From NCBI GenBank assembly GCA_031265105.1, contig JAISDC010000273.1:1-36728 (forward strand): a stretch of DNA of 36,728 nt. The letters run 5' to 3'. A model generated the notes under the pieces. That model saw nothing but the letters and a program-made list of their open reading frames with translations. It was not told where the DNA came from and searched no databases. Source of the DNA: Verrucomicrobiales bacterium. GTDB taxonomy: Bacteria > Verrucomicrobiota > Verrucomicrobiia > Methylacidiphilales > JAAUTS01. Position numbers and translations under genes: made by a program. This document shows, in pieces, positions 1 through 9,511 of the stretch; the first letter of the stretch is position 1, and every line of letters starts with the position of its first letter.

Positions 1-60
1 CGACGCCAGTAGCAGCGTGCCCATTGCCAGCCATTTACCGATTTGTTTGCTTGTTTTCAT
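1..60 (-). CDS. Truncated CDS; N-terminal signal peptide only (MKTSKQIGKWLAMGTLLLAS...)
   Basis: Reverse complement of 1-60 begins with ATG and encodes a Lys-rich start followed by a hydrophobic stretch; runs off the left window edge. Confidence 0.5.
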   Translation of the reverse strand, partial: MKTSKQIGKWLAMGTLLLAS

Positions 61-314
61 GATGTTTACTCCGAGTTTAGTTCCAGTTTAATTGCCACAA
101 AAAAGCACAGAAAACACAACGGGGTTACCAAGAGGACATGGAGGAATTGGCGGGGGGTTTTGAGTTGCCGCAAACCTGCCTCCAATAACTCCATGTTCTC
201 TTTGTAAAAAATCATCCCCGCCCCGCGCCGCTGACGCTGGCGGGCGGACTGTGCCGCAAGGGGAATGAGGCGAGTAAAAGCCGGCTGGAAATTAACGGCC
301 CAAGGGTAGGCGTT

Positions 315-354
315 GAGCGCGTGAGCGCGTGAGCGCGTGAGCGCGTGAGCGCGA
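315..354. repeat. Short tandem repeat, 5 x 8 bp (GAGCGCGT)
   Basis: gagcgcgt repeated in direct tandem, last unit gagcgcga. Confidence 0.85.
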
Positions 355-654
355 TGCTCTTTGTTGATGACTTAGGTCAATCATGGTCAGCGTGTTACCG
401 GTTTTTTATCTTCGCTTAACCACCCAGGTTTGTTGCGGTGATTAGCGTCAACTGACACCGATAACAGCTATCACATTATGTTAGTCGTCATGTTAACGCA
501 ATGATTTTTTATTATTTTCTTTACGCCCAGTTGCATGACGCGCAACCCGATGCGGGAGTCCTTGGTGGTGACGTGTAATTGCCGCCACAGGTTTCTTCGG
601 CTCCGCTCAGGATGACGGCAGGGAGAGAACGGCGTTCCATGCCGCTGACGGTGA

Positions 655-2142
655 TTAATTCAGCGGACGGATCTTTTTCCAGGCTGCGCTCAACTGATGG
701 ATGACATCGCTGGCCAGCAGCGTCTGCTCGGTTTGCTCGGTCAGCGCGGTATCGGCGGCCAGCCCGTGCCAGTAGGTTCCCAGCCGGGCCGCGTCGAAAG
801 CCGTCATGCCTTGCGCGAGCAGGGCGCTGATGATCCCCGAGAGCACATCGCCCGAACCGGCGGTGGCCAGGCCGGGGTTGCCGCTGGAATTGTAGGAGGG
901 CAGGTGATTATATTCGGTAATCAGCGTGTTGGCGCCCTTCAACACCAGGATAGTGTTGGGATATTTGTTAACCCAGGTGACGGAATCGTGCTGACGATTG
1001 GTAATGACAGTGCCGCGCAACCGCTGAAACTCGCCTTCGTGCGGGGTCAGGATAATGGGGTTTTTGCGGGTCGGGATGAGTTGCGACTGGGTGTTGAGCA
1101 ACAGCAAGGCGTCGGCATCCAGCAACAGCGGACGGGTGGCGGTGCGCAGCAACAGGGAAAATTTCCGTTCGGCGGCCTGGTCGGTGCCGAAACCCGGCCC
1201 GACCGCCCAGGCATCCGCGGTAAGCGCCTGCGTCGGCACATTCTGCCCGTCCCACGGCTGGGTCAGCGCTTCCGGCGTGGCCAGCGACAGCTCGCGATAG
1301 CAGTCGGGATGGCAAAACAACCGGACCACGCCGGCCCCGGCGCGCAAGGCGGCGCGGGTGGTCAGCACCGCGGCGCCCAGGAATCCGGGACTGCCGGCGA
1401 ATACCGCCAAGTCGCCCCGCTGATACTTATGGGTGACAGCGGGCAGCGCCTGGGCCAGTTCCCGCGACATGGGCAGGTCAAAAAAATCGGCGAAATGGTC
1501 GGCCCCGTCCTGGTAGATGGTCAGCGGAATCGGCGCGAGGCGGCCGGAAATTTTACTACCATCCCCGCCCAGGCAGCCTTGTTTCACCGCGCCGATGGCC
1601 AGGGTGAAATCGGCCTGGAACGCGCAGGCGGCGGCGTGGCCGGTGTCCGCGTTGAGGCCGGACGGGGTGTCAATGCTGACCGTGGTGTGCCAGGGCCGGC
1701 GCTGGGTTTGCCACCACTCCAGCACCTCGCGGGTCACACCGGCGGGTTCACCGGCAGCGCCGACGCCCAGCAGGCAGTCAAACACCAGCGCGGGTTCCCG
1801 GTCGTCGAGATGATAGGAACGGCAGGCCGGCCAGACTTGGGCGTTGGCCAGCGCCGCGCGGATGGCGGGGGAATCCACCAGCTTGCGGGTGGTCGGAGAC
1901 TCGGTGAGAAGCACCTCAACGTCCCAGCCGCTGTCCGCCAGGCGGCCCGCCAGCCAGAGGCCGTCGTTGCCGTTGTTGCCCTTGCCGCAGAGGAACAGGG
2001 CCGCGCCCGGCACGGGGAATTTTTCGGTGATGAAATGGAAACAACCGTCCACCGCCTGCCGCATCAGGGCGCTGACGGTGATGCCCGCGGCGAGCGTGTC
2101 CTGTTCCCAATTCTGCACGGTGGCTGGCGGGACGACTTTCAT
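655..2142 (-). CDS. nnr: Bifunctional NAD(P)H-hydrate epimerase / ADP-dependent NAD(P)H-hydrate dehydratase
   Basis: Internal start MKVVPPATVQNWEQ; YjeF_N motif (GKGNNGNDGLWLAGRL) and carbohydrate-kinase-like C-terminal domain (VLKGANTLI, GNPGLATAGSGDVLSGIISALLAQG). Start overlaps the acpS stop (ATGA). Confidence 0.92.
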   Translation of the reverse strand: MKVVPPATVQNWEQDTLAAGITVSALMRQAVDGCFHFITEKFPVPGAALFLCGKGNNGNDGLWLAGRLADSGWDVEVLLTESPTTRKLVDSPAIRAALANAQVWPACRSYHLDDREPALVFDCLLGVGAAGEPAGVTREVLEWWQTQRRPWHTTVSIDTPSGLNADTGHAAACAFQADFTLAIGAVKQGCLGGDGSKISGRLAPIPLTIYQDGADHFADFFDLPMSRELAQALPAVTHKYQRGDLAVFAGSPGFLGAAVLTTRAALRAGAGVVRLFCHPDCYRELSLATPEALTQPWDGQNVPTQALTADAWAVGPGFGTDQAAERKFSLLLRTATRPLLLDADALLLLNTQSQLIPTRKNPIILTPHEGEFQRLRGTVITNRQHDSVTWVNKYPNTILVLKGANTLITEYNHLPSYNSSGNPGLATAGSGDVLSGIISALLAQGMTAFDAARLGTYWHGLAADTALTEQTEQTLLASDVIHQLSAAWKKIRPLN

Positions 2143-2528
2143 GCGCTGACAATGACCGCCGTGGCGGCGGCGTAATGTTCGGTGTGAGTGAGGCTGACCA
2201 TGACCCGCCCGCCGCCGCGCTGTCGCAGCAACGCCGCGCCGCCGCCGCGCAATTGAATACGCGGCTCGCCGCGGTCGCCGCGCCGCACCTCGATGTCCCG
2301 CCACCCGAGTTGCGCGCCGATGCCGGTGCCGAACGCCTTGCCGACCGCCTCCTTGGCGGCGAAACGGGCGGCAAGGTGACGATGGGGAAATTTCTGGCGC
2401 TGGGCGTAGTCCCGTTCCGTCGCGCAAAAAACGCGGCACAGGAACCGCGCGCCGAATTTCTCGACGGATTGCCGGATGCGGTCGCATTCGACCATGTCAA
2501 GTCCGGTACCGAGAATGGTTTCGCTCAT
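2139..2528 (-). CDS. acpS: Holo-[acyl-carrier-protein] synthase
   Basis: MSETILGTGLDMVECDRIRQ...FCATERDYA...HLAARFAAKEAVGKAFGTG; AcpS signature. Confidence 0.93.
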   Translation of the reverse strand: MSETILGTGLDMVECDRIRQSVEKFGARFLCRVFCATERDYAQRQKFPHRHLAARFAAKEAVGKAFGTGIGAQLGWRDIEVRRGDRGEPRIQLRGGGAALLRQRGGGRVMVSLTHTEHYAAATAVIVSA

Positions 2529-2587
2529 AAGTCGCCGGGCATTACACCTTAAAGCATTTATGGAGGCTAGCATTATTTTGTTAAAAA

Positions 2588-2721
2588 ATTCAAAACGCAA
2601 AACGCATAGCGCAAAACCACAACTGATTAATTCAAAACTGGCTGGCGCCTGTGACTGGCGGTTGGGGATGCGTTTGGCGTTTTGCCTTATGGTTTTGAGA
2701 TATGCGCTTTGAGTTTTGCGT
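2588..2721. repeat. MITE-like/hairpin interspersed element, copy 1
   Basis: A/T-rich imperfect terminal inverted repeats (CAAAACGCAAAACGCATAGCGCAAAACCACA... / ...TATGGTTTTGAGATATGCGCTTTGAGTTTTGCG); 43-bp core 2613-2655 recurs inverted at 26638-26680 (41/43 identical by eye). Confidence 0.7.
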
Positions 2722-3465
2722 TCAGCGCAAGTTGAGCAACTCTAATAAGTCTTTAACCGCTACAGCCAAACCGGAATACACCGCGCGGGCGATGACGGCA
2801 TGGCCGATGTTCAGCGTGTCGAGATGCGGGACGCTGGCGATGAACCGCGGCAGGTTTTGGTAGTTCAACCCGTGGCCGGCATTGACTTGCAGGCTGAGAC
2901 TGTGCGCGAGTTCCGCCGCGTCGCGCAGCGCGGCGAGCCGGCGGTCACGGTCAGCGGCGGCCAGCGCGTTGGCGTAGGCGCCGGTGTGCAGTTCAATGCA
3001 GGGTGCGCCGGCGGCCTTGGCGGCGCGGATTTGTTGCTCGTCGGGGTCGATGAACAGGCTGACGGTGATGCCGGCCGCTGACAGTGAGCGCGCGGCGCGC
3101 GCCACTTGGTCAAGTTGTCCGCTGACGCTGAGGCCGCCCTCGGTGGTGACTTCGCGGCGGTTTTCGGGAACCAGGCAGACATCCTGTGGTTGCAACGTCA
3201 GCGCCCGGTCAACCATCGCCGCGGTCACCGCCATTTCCAAATTCAGCGGCGCGCCGAGTTGTTGCAGCAAGGCAACGTCAGCGTCCTGGATGTGGCGGCG
3301 GTCCTCGCGCAAATGCGCCGTGATGGCGTGCGCGCCGGCCGCCAGGGCGATTTTGGCCGCCGCTGCCGGTGACGGTTCCGCGAGCGGGTGGTCAACCGCG
3401 TAATCGCGGTAACGGGCCTGCCGCAGCGTGGCGACATGATCAATGTTGAGACCGAGTTTTAACAT
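2722..3465 (-). CDS. pdxJ: Pyridoxine 5'-phosphate synthase
   Basis: MLKLGLNIDHVATLRQAR...AGAHAITAHLREDRRHIQDADV...NLEMAVT...VCLVPENRREVTTEGGL; PdxJ signature. Confidence 0.97.
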   Translation of the reverse strand: MLKLGLNIDHVATLRQARYRDYAVDHPLAEPSPAAAAKIALAAGAHAITAHLREDRRHIQDADVALLQQLGAPLNLEMAVTAAMVDRALTLQPQDVCLVPENRREVTTEGGLSVSGQLDQVARAARSLSAAGITVSLFIDPDEQQIRAAKAAGAPCIELHTGAYANALAAADRDRRLAALRDAAELAHSLSLQVNAGHGLNYQNLPRFIASVPHLDTLNIGHAVIARAVYSGLAVAVKDLLELLNLR

Positions 3466-3480
3466 GGCGCTGGCGCAACT

Positions 3481-4164
3481 TTAAGTCAGTTGAGAACGAA
3501 TTTCCGTCAGCGCCGGCTGCCCCTTGGCGACGGGCGCGTCCAGATAGCCGTAAACCAGTCTGGAACCGAGCAGCGGCAGCACTTGCCGCGATTTTTTCGC
3601 CAGCGGGCCGACGGCCATGACGGCCAGCCGCAGTTCGGGATGATTGATCAGCAGCTTCACCAGCACATTCAAATCCCGCTGCGTGCGGCAGAAGGTGGCG
3701 ATTTTATAAAAATCAGCGCGGGTTTGGCGGAACTGGCTCAACCAGTCCGCCCCGCGCTTGTAGGTGATTTTGCGCCGGACGGCATGGGCGGAGAGGATGA
3801 CTTTCTTGTTCAGTTTCCGGGCCAGCCGCAGGGGTTCCTTGAGCAGCGGCAGATTGGCCAGTTCAAAGTCAACGGCGTCAGCGTATGGCAGCAGTTGCTT
3901 GAACAAACGGATGCGCTCGGTGGATTTCCAGTTGCGCGCGCCGCCCTCGTTGCGGGTGCGCAGGGTGAGCAGGACGGGGGTTTGGCGTTTTTTCAGTATC
4001 GCGATGACGCGCGCCACGGCATCGTAATGACGGGCATACAACGCGTCGAAGCGCAGTTCGACCACATCGGCGACCGATTGTTTTTGGGTGATCAACGACA
4101 GACCTTGGCTGGTGGCGACGCTGCCGATGTGGATCAATTTTTTCTTCCAAAGGGCGGATGACAT
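3481..4164 (-). CDS. aroD: Type I 3-dehydroquinate dehydratase
   Basis: VVELRFDALY..., PVLLTLRTRNEGGA, VDFELAN, KKVILSAHAV, DFYKIAT; AroD type I pattern. Confidence 0.85.
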   Translation of the reverse strand: MSSALWKKKLIHIGSVATSQGLSLITQKQSVADVVELRFDALYARHYDAVARVIAILKKRQTPVLLTLRTRNEGGARNWKSTERIRLFKQLLPYADAVDFELANLPLLKEPLRLARKLNKKVILSAHAVRRKITYKRGADWLSQFRQTRADFYKIATFCRTQRDLNVLVKLLINHPELRLAVMAVGPLAKKSRQVLPLLGSRLVYGYLDAPVAKGQPALTEIRSQLT

Positions 4165-4452
4165 CCGTCAATGCTATGGGATAAATTTAAAATGCCAAAT
4201 GAAATTGTCGGCCGGCGGCTGACGATGGGCACCGGTGGCGCGCCCGCTCCGCGCTGACCATGACAGCCGCGGTCGCGGGTCGGCGTGCTTGAGTAGTCGC
4301 TGTTTTCCGCTGATAATGAGGTCACGTGAAAATATTTTTTAAATTTTACTTGCGCTCCGGTGAAAAATGCGTAGAACTTTACTTCCTCTTTTGAAGAAAA
4401 GGGGAATTGAGCTAGTAATCGGTGAGAGCGTGTGACGGCAAGAATCGCCGTC

Positions 4453-4494
4453 CTCCATGCGCCAGAGGCTTCGACGGCACGCATGGGAGTTTTT
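4453..4494 (+). terminator. Possible intrinsic terminator/attenuator in the rpsL leader
   Basis: CTCCATGCG (4453-4461) pairs with CGCATGGGAG (4480-4489, one bulge), followed by TTTTT. Confidence 0.4.
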
Positions 4495-4540
4495 GCCTTG
4501 CGTGCTTTTTTATTGAAAAAATACAACAGGATATATTGAG

Positions 4541-4954
4541 ATGCCAACGATCAACCAGCTTGTCAGAAGCGGACGCCAGATGGTCAAGAGCAAGACCAAG
4601 TCGCCCGCGTTGCAAAAGGCGCCGGCGCGCCGCGGGGTGTGCGTTCAGGTGATGACCCGCACGCCGAAGAAGCCGAACTCGGCGTTGCGCAAGGTGGCCA
4701 AGGTGCGGTTGACGAACGGCGAGGAAATCATCGCGTACATCGGCGGTGAGGGTCACAATTTGCAGGAGCACTCGATTGTGCTGGTGCGCGGCGGGCGGGT
4801 GAAGGACTTGCCGGGCGTGCGTTATCACATCGTGCGCGGCACGCTGGACGCGCTGGGCGCGGTCGGGCCGAGCAACACGAACAAGTTGAACCGCAATGTG
4901 TCCCGCAGCAAATACGGCGTGAAAAAGCCCAAGGCTGACGCCGCGAAGAAGTAA
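4541..4954 (+). CDS. rpsL: 30S ribosomal protein S12
   Basis: [13 protein letters not shown]...[22 protein letters not shown]... Confidence 0.99.
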   Translation: MPTINQLVRSGRQMVKSKTKSPALQKAPARRGVCVQVMTRTPKKPNSALRKVAKVRLTNGEEIIAYIGGEGHNLQEHSIVLVRGGRVKDLPGVRYHIVRGTLDALGAVGPSNTNKLNRNVSRSKYGVKKPKADAAKK

Positions 4955-4975
4955 TTTTTAATTTGAGATACACTT

Positions 4976-5449
4976 ATGGCACGTCGTCGCAAAGCTGTTA
5001 AAAGAGAGATTTTACCGGATCCGGTTTATGAAAATCAGGTGGTCGGCCGCCTGATTAGCGCGGTGATGGAATGCGGCAAGAAATCCATCGCCCAGAAGAT
5101 TGTCTATCACGCCATCGAGCAGGCGAACAAGGATAACAAGGAAGGCAATCCGCTCGACATTTTGAACAAGGCGGTGGATACGGTGAAGCCGCGCTTGGAG
5201 GTCAAGTCCCGCCGCGTGGGTGGCGCGACTTATCAGGTGCCGATGGAGGTGCCGGTGGAACGTCAGCTGGCGCTGGCGATGCGGTGGATGGTGGGCGGCG
5301 CGAAGCATCGCAAGGGGGTGCCGATGGCCAAGGCGCTGGCGATTGAAATCAAGGAGGCCGCCGCCGGTCAGGGTAGCGCCATCAAGAAACGCGATGATGT
5401 GCATCGCATGGCGCAGGCGAACAAGGCGTTCGCGCATTTGCGCTGGTAA
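4976..5449 (+). CDS. rpsG: 30S ribosomal protein S7
   Basis: MARRRKAVKREILPDPVY...; S7 pattern and gene order. Confidence 0.99.
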   Translation: MARRRKAVKREILPDPVYENQVVGRLISAVMECGKKSIAQKIVYHAIEQANKDNKEGNPLDILNKAVDTVKPRLEVKSRRVGGATYQVPMEVPVERQLALAMRWMVGGAKHRKGVPMAKALAIEIKEAAAGQGSAIKKRDDVHRMAQANKAFAHLRW

Positions 5450-5467
5450 GATTTTGGAGTTGTTGAC

Positions 5468-7597
5468 ATGAGCAGGGCTTATTCACTGGAACGCACGCGC
5501 AACATCGGGATTTGTGCGCATATCGACGCCGGCAAGACGACGGCGACGGAGCGTATTTTGTTTTACACGGGCGCGATTCACAAGATTGGCGAGGTGCACG
5601 AGGGTAATACTGTGACCGATTGGATGGAGCAGGAGCGCGAGCGCGGCATTACGATTACTTCGGCGGCGACGACTTGTTTTTGGCCGGTGAAGAAGGAAGA
5701 GGGCGTGACCAAGATTTTCGAGGGGACGAAGAACCGCATCAACATTATTGACACGCCCGGTCACGTGGATTTCACCGCTGAGGTTGAGCGCTCGCTGCGC
5801 GTGCTGGACGGCGCGGTCGCGGTGTTTTGCGGCGTCGCCGGGGTGCAGCCGCAGTCGGAGACGGTGTGGCGTCAGGCGACGAAATACAATGTGCCGCGCA
5901 TCGCGTTCGTTAATAAGATGGACCGTGTGGGCGCCAATTTTGAGAACGCGGTCAAGGAAATGCGCGAGAAACTCGGCGCCAACGCTTGGCCGGTGCTCGC
6001 GCCGCTCGGCAAGGAGAGCGAGTTGCACGGGTGCATTGACATCGTGAACCAGAAGGCGCACGTCTACACCGACCAAGAGGGCGGCAAGTACGCCACCTAC
6101 AGCGTCGAGGAAATTCCCGCCGAACTCAAGGACGCGGCGGCGAAGGCGCTGGACGCGCTCATTGAGGCGGTCGCTGACCAGGACGATGAAATCGGGACGC
6201 TGTTCCTTGAGGAAAAACGTCCGACGGCGCTGCAACTGAAGGAAGCGATTCGCCGCGCGACGATTGCGAACAAGTTTGTGCCGGTCGTTGGCGGCTCGGC
6301 GTTCAAGCACCGCGGGGTGCAGAGTTTGGTGGACGCTGTTATTGACTATCTGCCCAGTCCGATTGACATTCCGCCCGCTGTCGGTCAAGACCCCGACGAC
6401 GCGGAGAAAAAAATCGAGGCGCCGACCGATGACAACCACAAGTTCTGCGCGCTGGCGTTCAAGCTGTGGTCCGACCCGTTCGTCGGCAAGCTGATTTTCT
6501 TCCGCGTGTACAGCGGCAAAATCAGCAAGGGCGAGACCATTTACAATCCGCGCACCAACAAACGCGAGCGCATCAGCCGCATCATTCAAATCCAGGCCGA
6601 CAAGCGCGAGGATATTGACACGGTGTACGCGGGCGACATCGCCGCCACGGTCGGCGTCAAGGATGTCCGCACGGGTGACACGTTCGCTGACGAAGACTTT
6701 GACATCGTGCTGGAGCCGCCGTCGTTCCCGGAGCCGGTGATTTCGATGGCGATTGAGCCGAAGACCAAGGGTGACCGCGAGAAGCTCGGCGAGGGCTTGC
6801 AACGGCTCGCTGAGGAAGACCCGACGTTCCAAGTGGTGACGAACGAGGAAACGGGGCAGACGATTATCAAGGGCATGGGCGAGTTGCACCTCGACATTAT
6901 TTGCGACCGGTTGCGCCGCGAATTCAACGTGCAAACCAACGCCGGCGCGCCGCAAATCGCCTACCGCGAGACCATCACGAAAGCCGCTGTCGGTGAGGGC
7001 AAACTCATCAAACAATCCGGCGGTCGCGGTCAATACGGCCACGTCATCATTGACGTCATGCCGCTCAAGCGCGGCGAGGGTCACACGGTGGAAAACAAAG
7101 TCGTCGGCGGCAACATTCCGAAGGAATACATCGGCGCTTGCAAAAAAGGCATCGAGGAGGCGCTGTTCAACGGCGTCATCAACGGCAGCCAGGTGATTGA
7201 CCTCGCTATTGAAATCAAGGACGGTTCGTACCACGAGGTTGACTCGAACGAACTGGCGTTCAAGCTGGCGGCGTCCTTCGCGCTGAAAGACGCGCTGCAA
7301 AAGGGCGGCTCGATTTTGCTGGAGCCGATTATGAAAGTCGAGGTCATCACGCCGGAAGAATATCAGGGCGACATCCTCGGTGACATCAACCGTCGGCGCG
7401 GCAAAATCAACTCGATGGAAGCGAAGAACAACGCGAACGTGATGCAGTCGGAAATTCCGCTGGCGGAGATGTTCGGCTACGTGAACACCCTGCGCTCGCT
7501 ATCGCGCGGGCGCGCGGCGTATTCGATGGAGCCGTCGCACTTCGAGCAAGTGCCGGCGCAGATTTTGGCGCAAATTTTGGAGCAGAAGAAAGGTTAA
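5468..7597 (+). CDS. fusA: Elongation factor G
   Basis: [39 protein letters not shown]; 709 aa EF-G. Confidence 0.99.
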   Translation: MSRAYSLERTRNIGICAHIDAGKTTATERILFYTGAIHKIGEVHEGNTVTDWMEQERERGITITSAATTCFWPVKKEEGVTKIFEGTKNRINIIDTPGHVDFTAEVERSLRVLDGAVAVFCGVAGVQPQSETVWRQATKYNVPRIAFVNKMDRVGANFENAVKEMREKLGANAWPVLAPLGKESELHGCIDIVNQKAHVYTDQEGGKYATYSVEEIPAELKDAAAKALDALIEAVADQDDEIGTLFLEEKRPTALQLKEAIRRATIANKFVPVVGGSAFKHRGVQSLVDAVIDYLPSPIDIPPAVGQDPDDAEKKIEAPTDDNHKFCALAFKLWSDPFVGKLIFFRVYSGKISKGETIYNPRTNKRERISRIIQIQADKREDIDTVYAGDIAATVGVKDVRTGDTFADEDFDIVLEPPSFPEPVISMAIEPKTKGDREKLGEGLQRLAEEDPTFQVVTNEETGQTIIKGMGELHLDIICDRLRREFNVQTNAGAPQIAYRETITKAAVGEGKLIKQSGGRGQYGHVIIDVMPLKRGEGHTVENKVVGGNIPKEYIGACKKGIEEALFNGVINGSQVIDLAIEIKDGSYHEVDSNELAFKLAASFALKDALQKGGSILLEPIMKVEVITPEEYQGDILGDINRRRGKINSMEAKNNANVMQSEIPLAEMFGYVNTLRSLSRGRAAYSMEPSHFEQVPAQILAQILEQKKG

Positions 7598-7601
7598 GTT
7601 T

Positions 7602-7910
7602 ATGGCAGCAACACGTATTCGTATCCGGTTAAAAGGTTTTGATTATCCCCTGATTGACAAGGCGGCGACGGAAATCGCGGAAACCGCGACCCGCACCGGC
7701 AGCGCCGTCAGCGGCCCCGTGCCGCTGCCGACGAAAATCGAGCGTTACACCGTGAACCGTTCCCCGCACGTGGACAAAAAGAGCATGGAACAATTTGAAA
7801 TCCGCACGCACAAGCGGTTGATTGACATTCTCAACCCCTCGGCGAAAACGGTGGATGAGTTGAAGAAACTGAACCTGCCGGCAGGCGTGGATATTACCAT
7901 TAAGATTTAA
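7602..7910 (+). CDS. rpsJ: 30S ribosomal protein S10
   Basis: [17 protein letters not shown]...[12 protein letters not shown]. Confidence 0.99.
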   Translation: MAATRIRIRLKGFDYPLIDKAATEIAETATRTGSAVSGPVPLPTKIERYTVNRSPHVDKKSMEQFEIRTHKRLIDILNPSAKTVDELKKLNLPAGVDITIKI

Positions 7911-7961
7911 GTTACCCGTTTGCCTCCGGGCGTGTCCCGCGCAAACAATTAGGAGATAACA

Positions 7962-8603
7962 ATGAGCATCGGAATTATTGGCAAGAAGGTCGGCATGACC
8001 CGCGTGTATGATGACAAAGGCGCTGCGACCGCGGTGACGGTCATCGAGGCGGCGCCGAACGTGATTTCGCAGTTGAAGACGGTTGACAAGGACGGCTATC
8101 AGGCGGCGCAGCTCGCGTTTGACGAGGTGAAGGAGTCGCGCAGCACTAAGCCGCTGGTCGGCCATTATAAAAAGGCGAACAGCGCGCCGCAACGCATCGC
8201 GCGCGAGTTCAGTGACATTGAAGGCGCTGTGGGTGACCGGGTCACGGTCAGTGTGTTTCAGGTCGGGCAATTGGTGGACGTGATTGGCCTTTCCAAAGGA
8301 CGCGGCTTCCAGGGCGTGGTGAAACGCTGGGGTTTTCACGGCCAGCCGGAGACGCACGGCTCGATGATGCACCGTCGGCCCGGCGCCATCGGTTGCCGCA
8401 ACAAGCCCGGTCGCGTGTTTGCGTTGCAAAAGCTGCCCGGTCACATGGGTTCCACCAAGACCACGGTGCAGAATTTGAAGATTGTGCAGGTCAGCGCCGA
8501 TGACAATTTGCTGGTCATCAAGGGCGCGATTCCCGGCGCGCGCGGCAGTTACGTGGTCGTCCGCAACGCGGTGAAAGACGTGAAGAAAGGCGATAAGAAA
8601 TGA
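7962..8603 (+). CDS. rplC: 50S ribosomal protein L3
   Basis: GIIGKKVGMTRVYDDKG...GRGFQGVVKRWGFHG... Confidence 0.99.
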   Translation: MSIGIIGKKVGMTRVYDDKGAATAVTVIEAAPNVISQLKTVDKDGYQAAQLAFDEVKESRSTKPLVGHYKKANSAPQRIAREFSDIEGAVGDRVTVSVFQVGQLVDVIGLSKGRGFQGVVKRWGFHGQPETHGSMMHRRPGAIGCRNKPGRVFALQKLPGHMGSTKTTVQNLKIVQVSADDNLLVIKGAIPGARGSYVVVRNAVKDVKKGDKK

Positions 8604-9211
8604 GCGCGAAGGCATTGAATTTGGAGGCGGCGCAGGCCGCGCTGGGGGCGAGGCTAATCGCCAACGGCAAGGGCACGCAAGCCTTGCATGACACGGTCGT
8701 AGCCTATCAAGCGAACCGTCGCGCCGGCACGCACGCGACGCTGACCAAGGCGACGGTCAACCGCAGCGGCAAAAAACCGTGGCGGCAAAAAGGCACGGGC
8801 AACGCCCGCGCCGGTTACGCCTCCTCGCCCGTTTGGCGCGGCGGCGGCGTGGTGTTTGGCCCGCAACCCCGCGATTATTCCAAGACGGTCAGCAAGAAGG
8901 TTCGCAAGCTGGCGCTGAACAAGGCGTTGAGCGAGGCGGCGAAGACCGACCGTCTGTTTTCAGTCTCGACGTTTTCATTGAAGTCCGCGAAAACCCGCGA
9001 GTTGGTCGCGTGGATTAAGGAAAACCAGTTGCAGGAAAATCTGCTCATTGTCACCGGTAGCGTGGATCAGGCCGCGGTGCTGGCGTCGCGCAATTTGCCC
9101 AAGGTCAGCGTCGTCAATGCCGCCGACTTGAACGCCGAGCAGATTTTGACCTACAAACAAATCATCGTCGCCGAGGACGCTTATCCGACACTGACCAACC
9201 GTTTGAAATAA
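8600..9211 (+). CDS. rplD: 50S ribosomal protein L4
   Basis: GKKPWRQKGTGNARAGYASSPVWRGGGVVFGPQPRDYS. Confidence 0.98.
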   Translation: MSAKALNLEAAQAALGARLIANGKGTQALHDTVVAYQANRRAGTHATLTKATVNRSGKKPWRQKGTGNARAGYASSPVWRGGGVVFGPQPRDYSKTVSKKVRKLALNKALSEAAKTDRLFSVSTFSLKSAKTRELVAWIKENQLQENLLIVTGSVDQAAVLASRNLPKVSVVNAADLNAEQILTYKQIIVAEDAYPTLTNRLK

Positions 9212-9216
9212 CCGCC

Positions 9217-9501
9217 ATGAAAAATCCCTACGACATTATCAAGACGGCGCGCATCACGGAAAAAGCCGGGGCGCTGACGGAGCGGCACAATCAGTATGTG
9301 TTCAAGGTTGACCGCGCCGCGACGAAGCTGGACATCAAGTACGCGATTGAGGAAATTTTCAAGAAGAAAGTCAAAAGCGTGAACACGCTGCGGGTGACCG
9401 GCAAGAAAAAACGCGAACGCACCGCCAACTATGGGCGCAAGCCGAGTTGGAAGAAGGCGATGGTGACGTTGAAAGCGGGCGATAAGCTCGAACTAATCTG
9501 A
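9217..9501 (+). CDS. rplW: 50S ribosomal protein L23
   Basis: IIKTARITEKAGALTERHNQYVFKVDRAATKLDIKYAIEEIF. Confidence 0.98.
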   Translation: MKNPYDIIKTARITEKAGALTERHNQYVFKVDRAATKLDIKYAIEEIFKKKVKSVNTLRVTGKKKRERTANYGRKPSWKKAMVTLKAGDKLELI

Positions 9502-9511
9502 GGAAACGACT

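Noticed and set aside
581-620. ttcttcggctccgctcaggatgacgg as a novel element
   Set aside because: Looks like a common dispersed intergenic string in many genomes; single copy here, no structure to support a claim
697-2175. 492-aa + strand ORF opposite nnr
   Set aside because: Low-complexity shadow ORF; the minus strand encodes a recognisable NAD(P)HX repair enzyme
4412-4440. gagctagtaatcggtgagagcg as an rRNA fragment (resembles the 16S GCTAGTAATCG string)
   Set aside because: Match is too short and flanking sequence does not look like 16S rRNA
5483-7300. 605-aa ORF antisense to fusA
   Set aside because: Shadow ORF from GC-rich codon bias; the + strand clearly encodes EF-G
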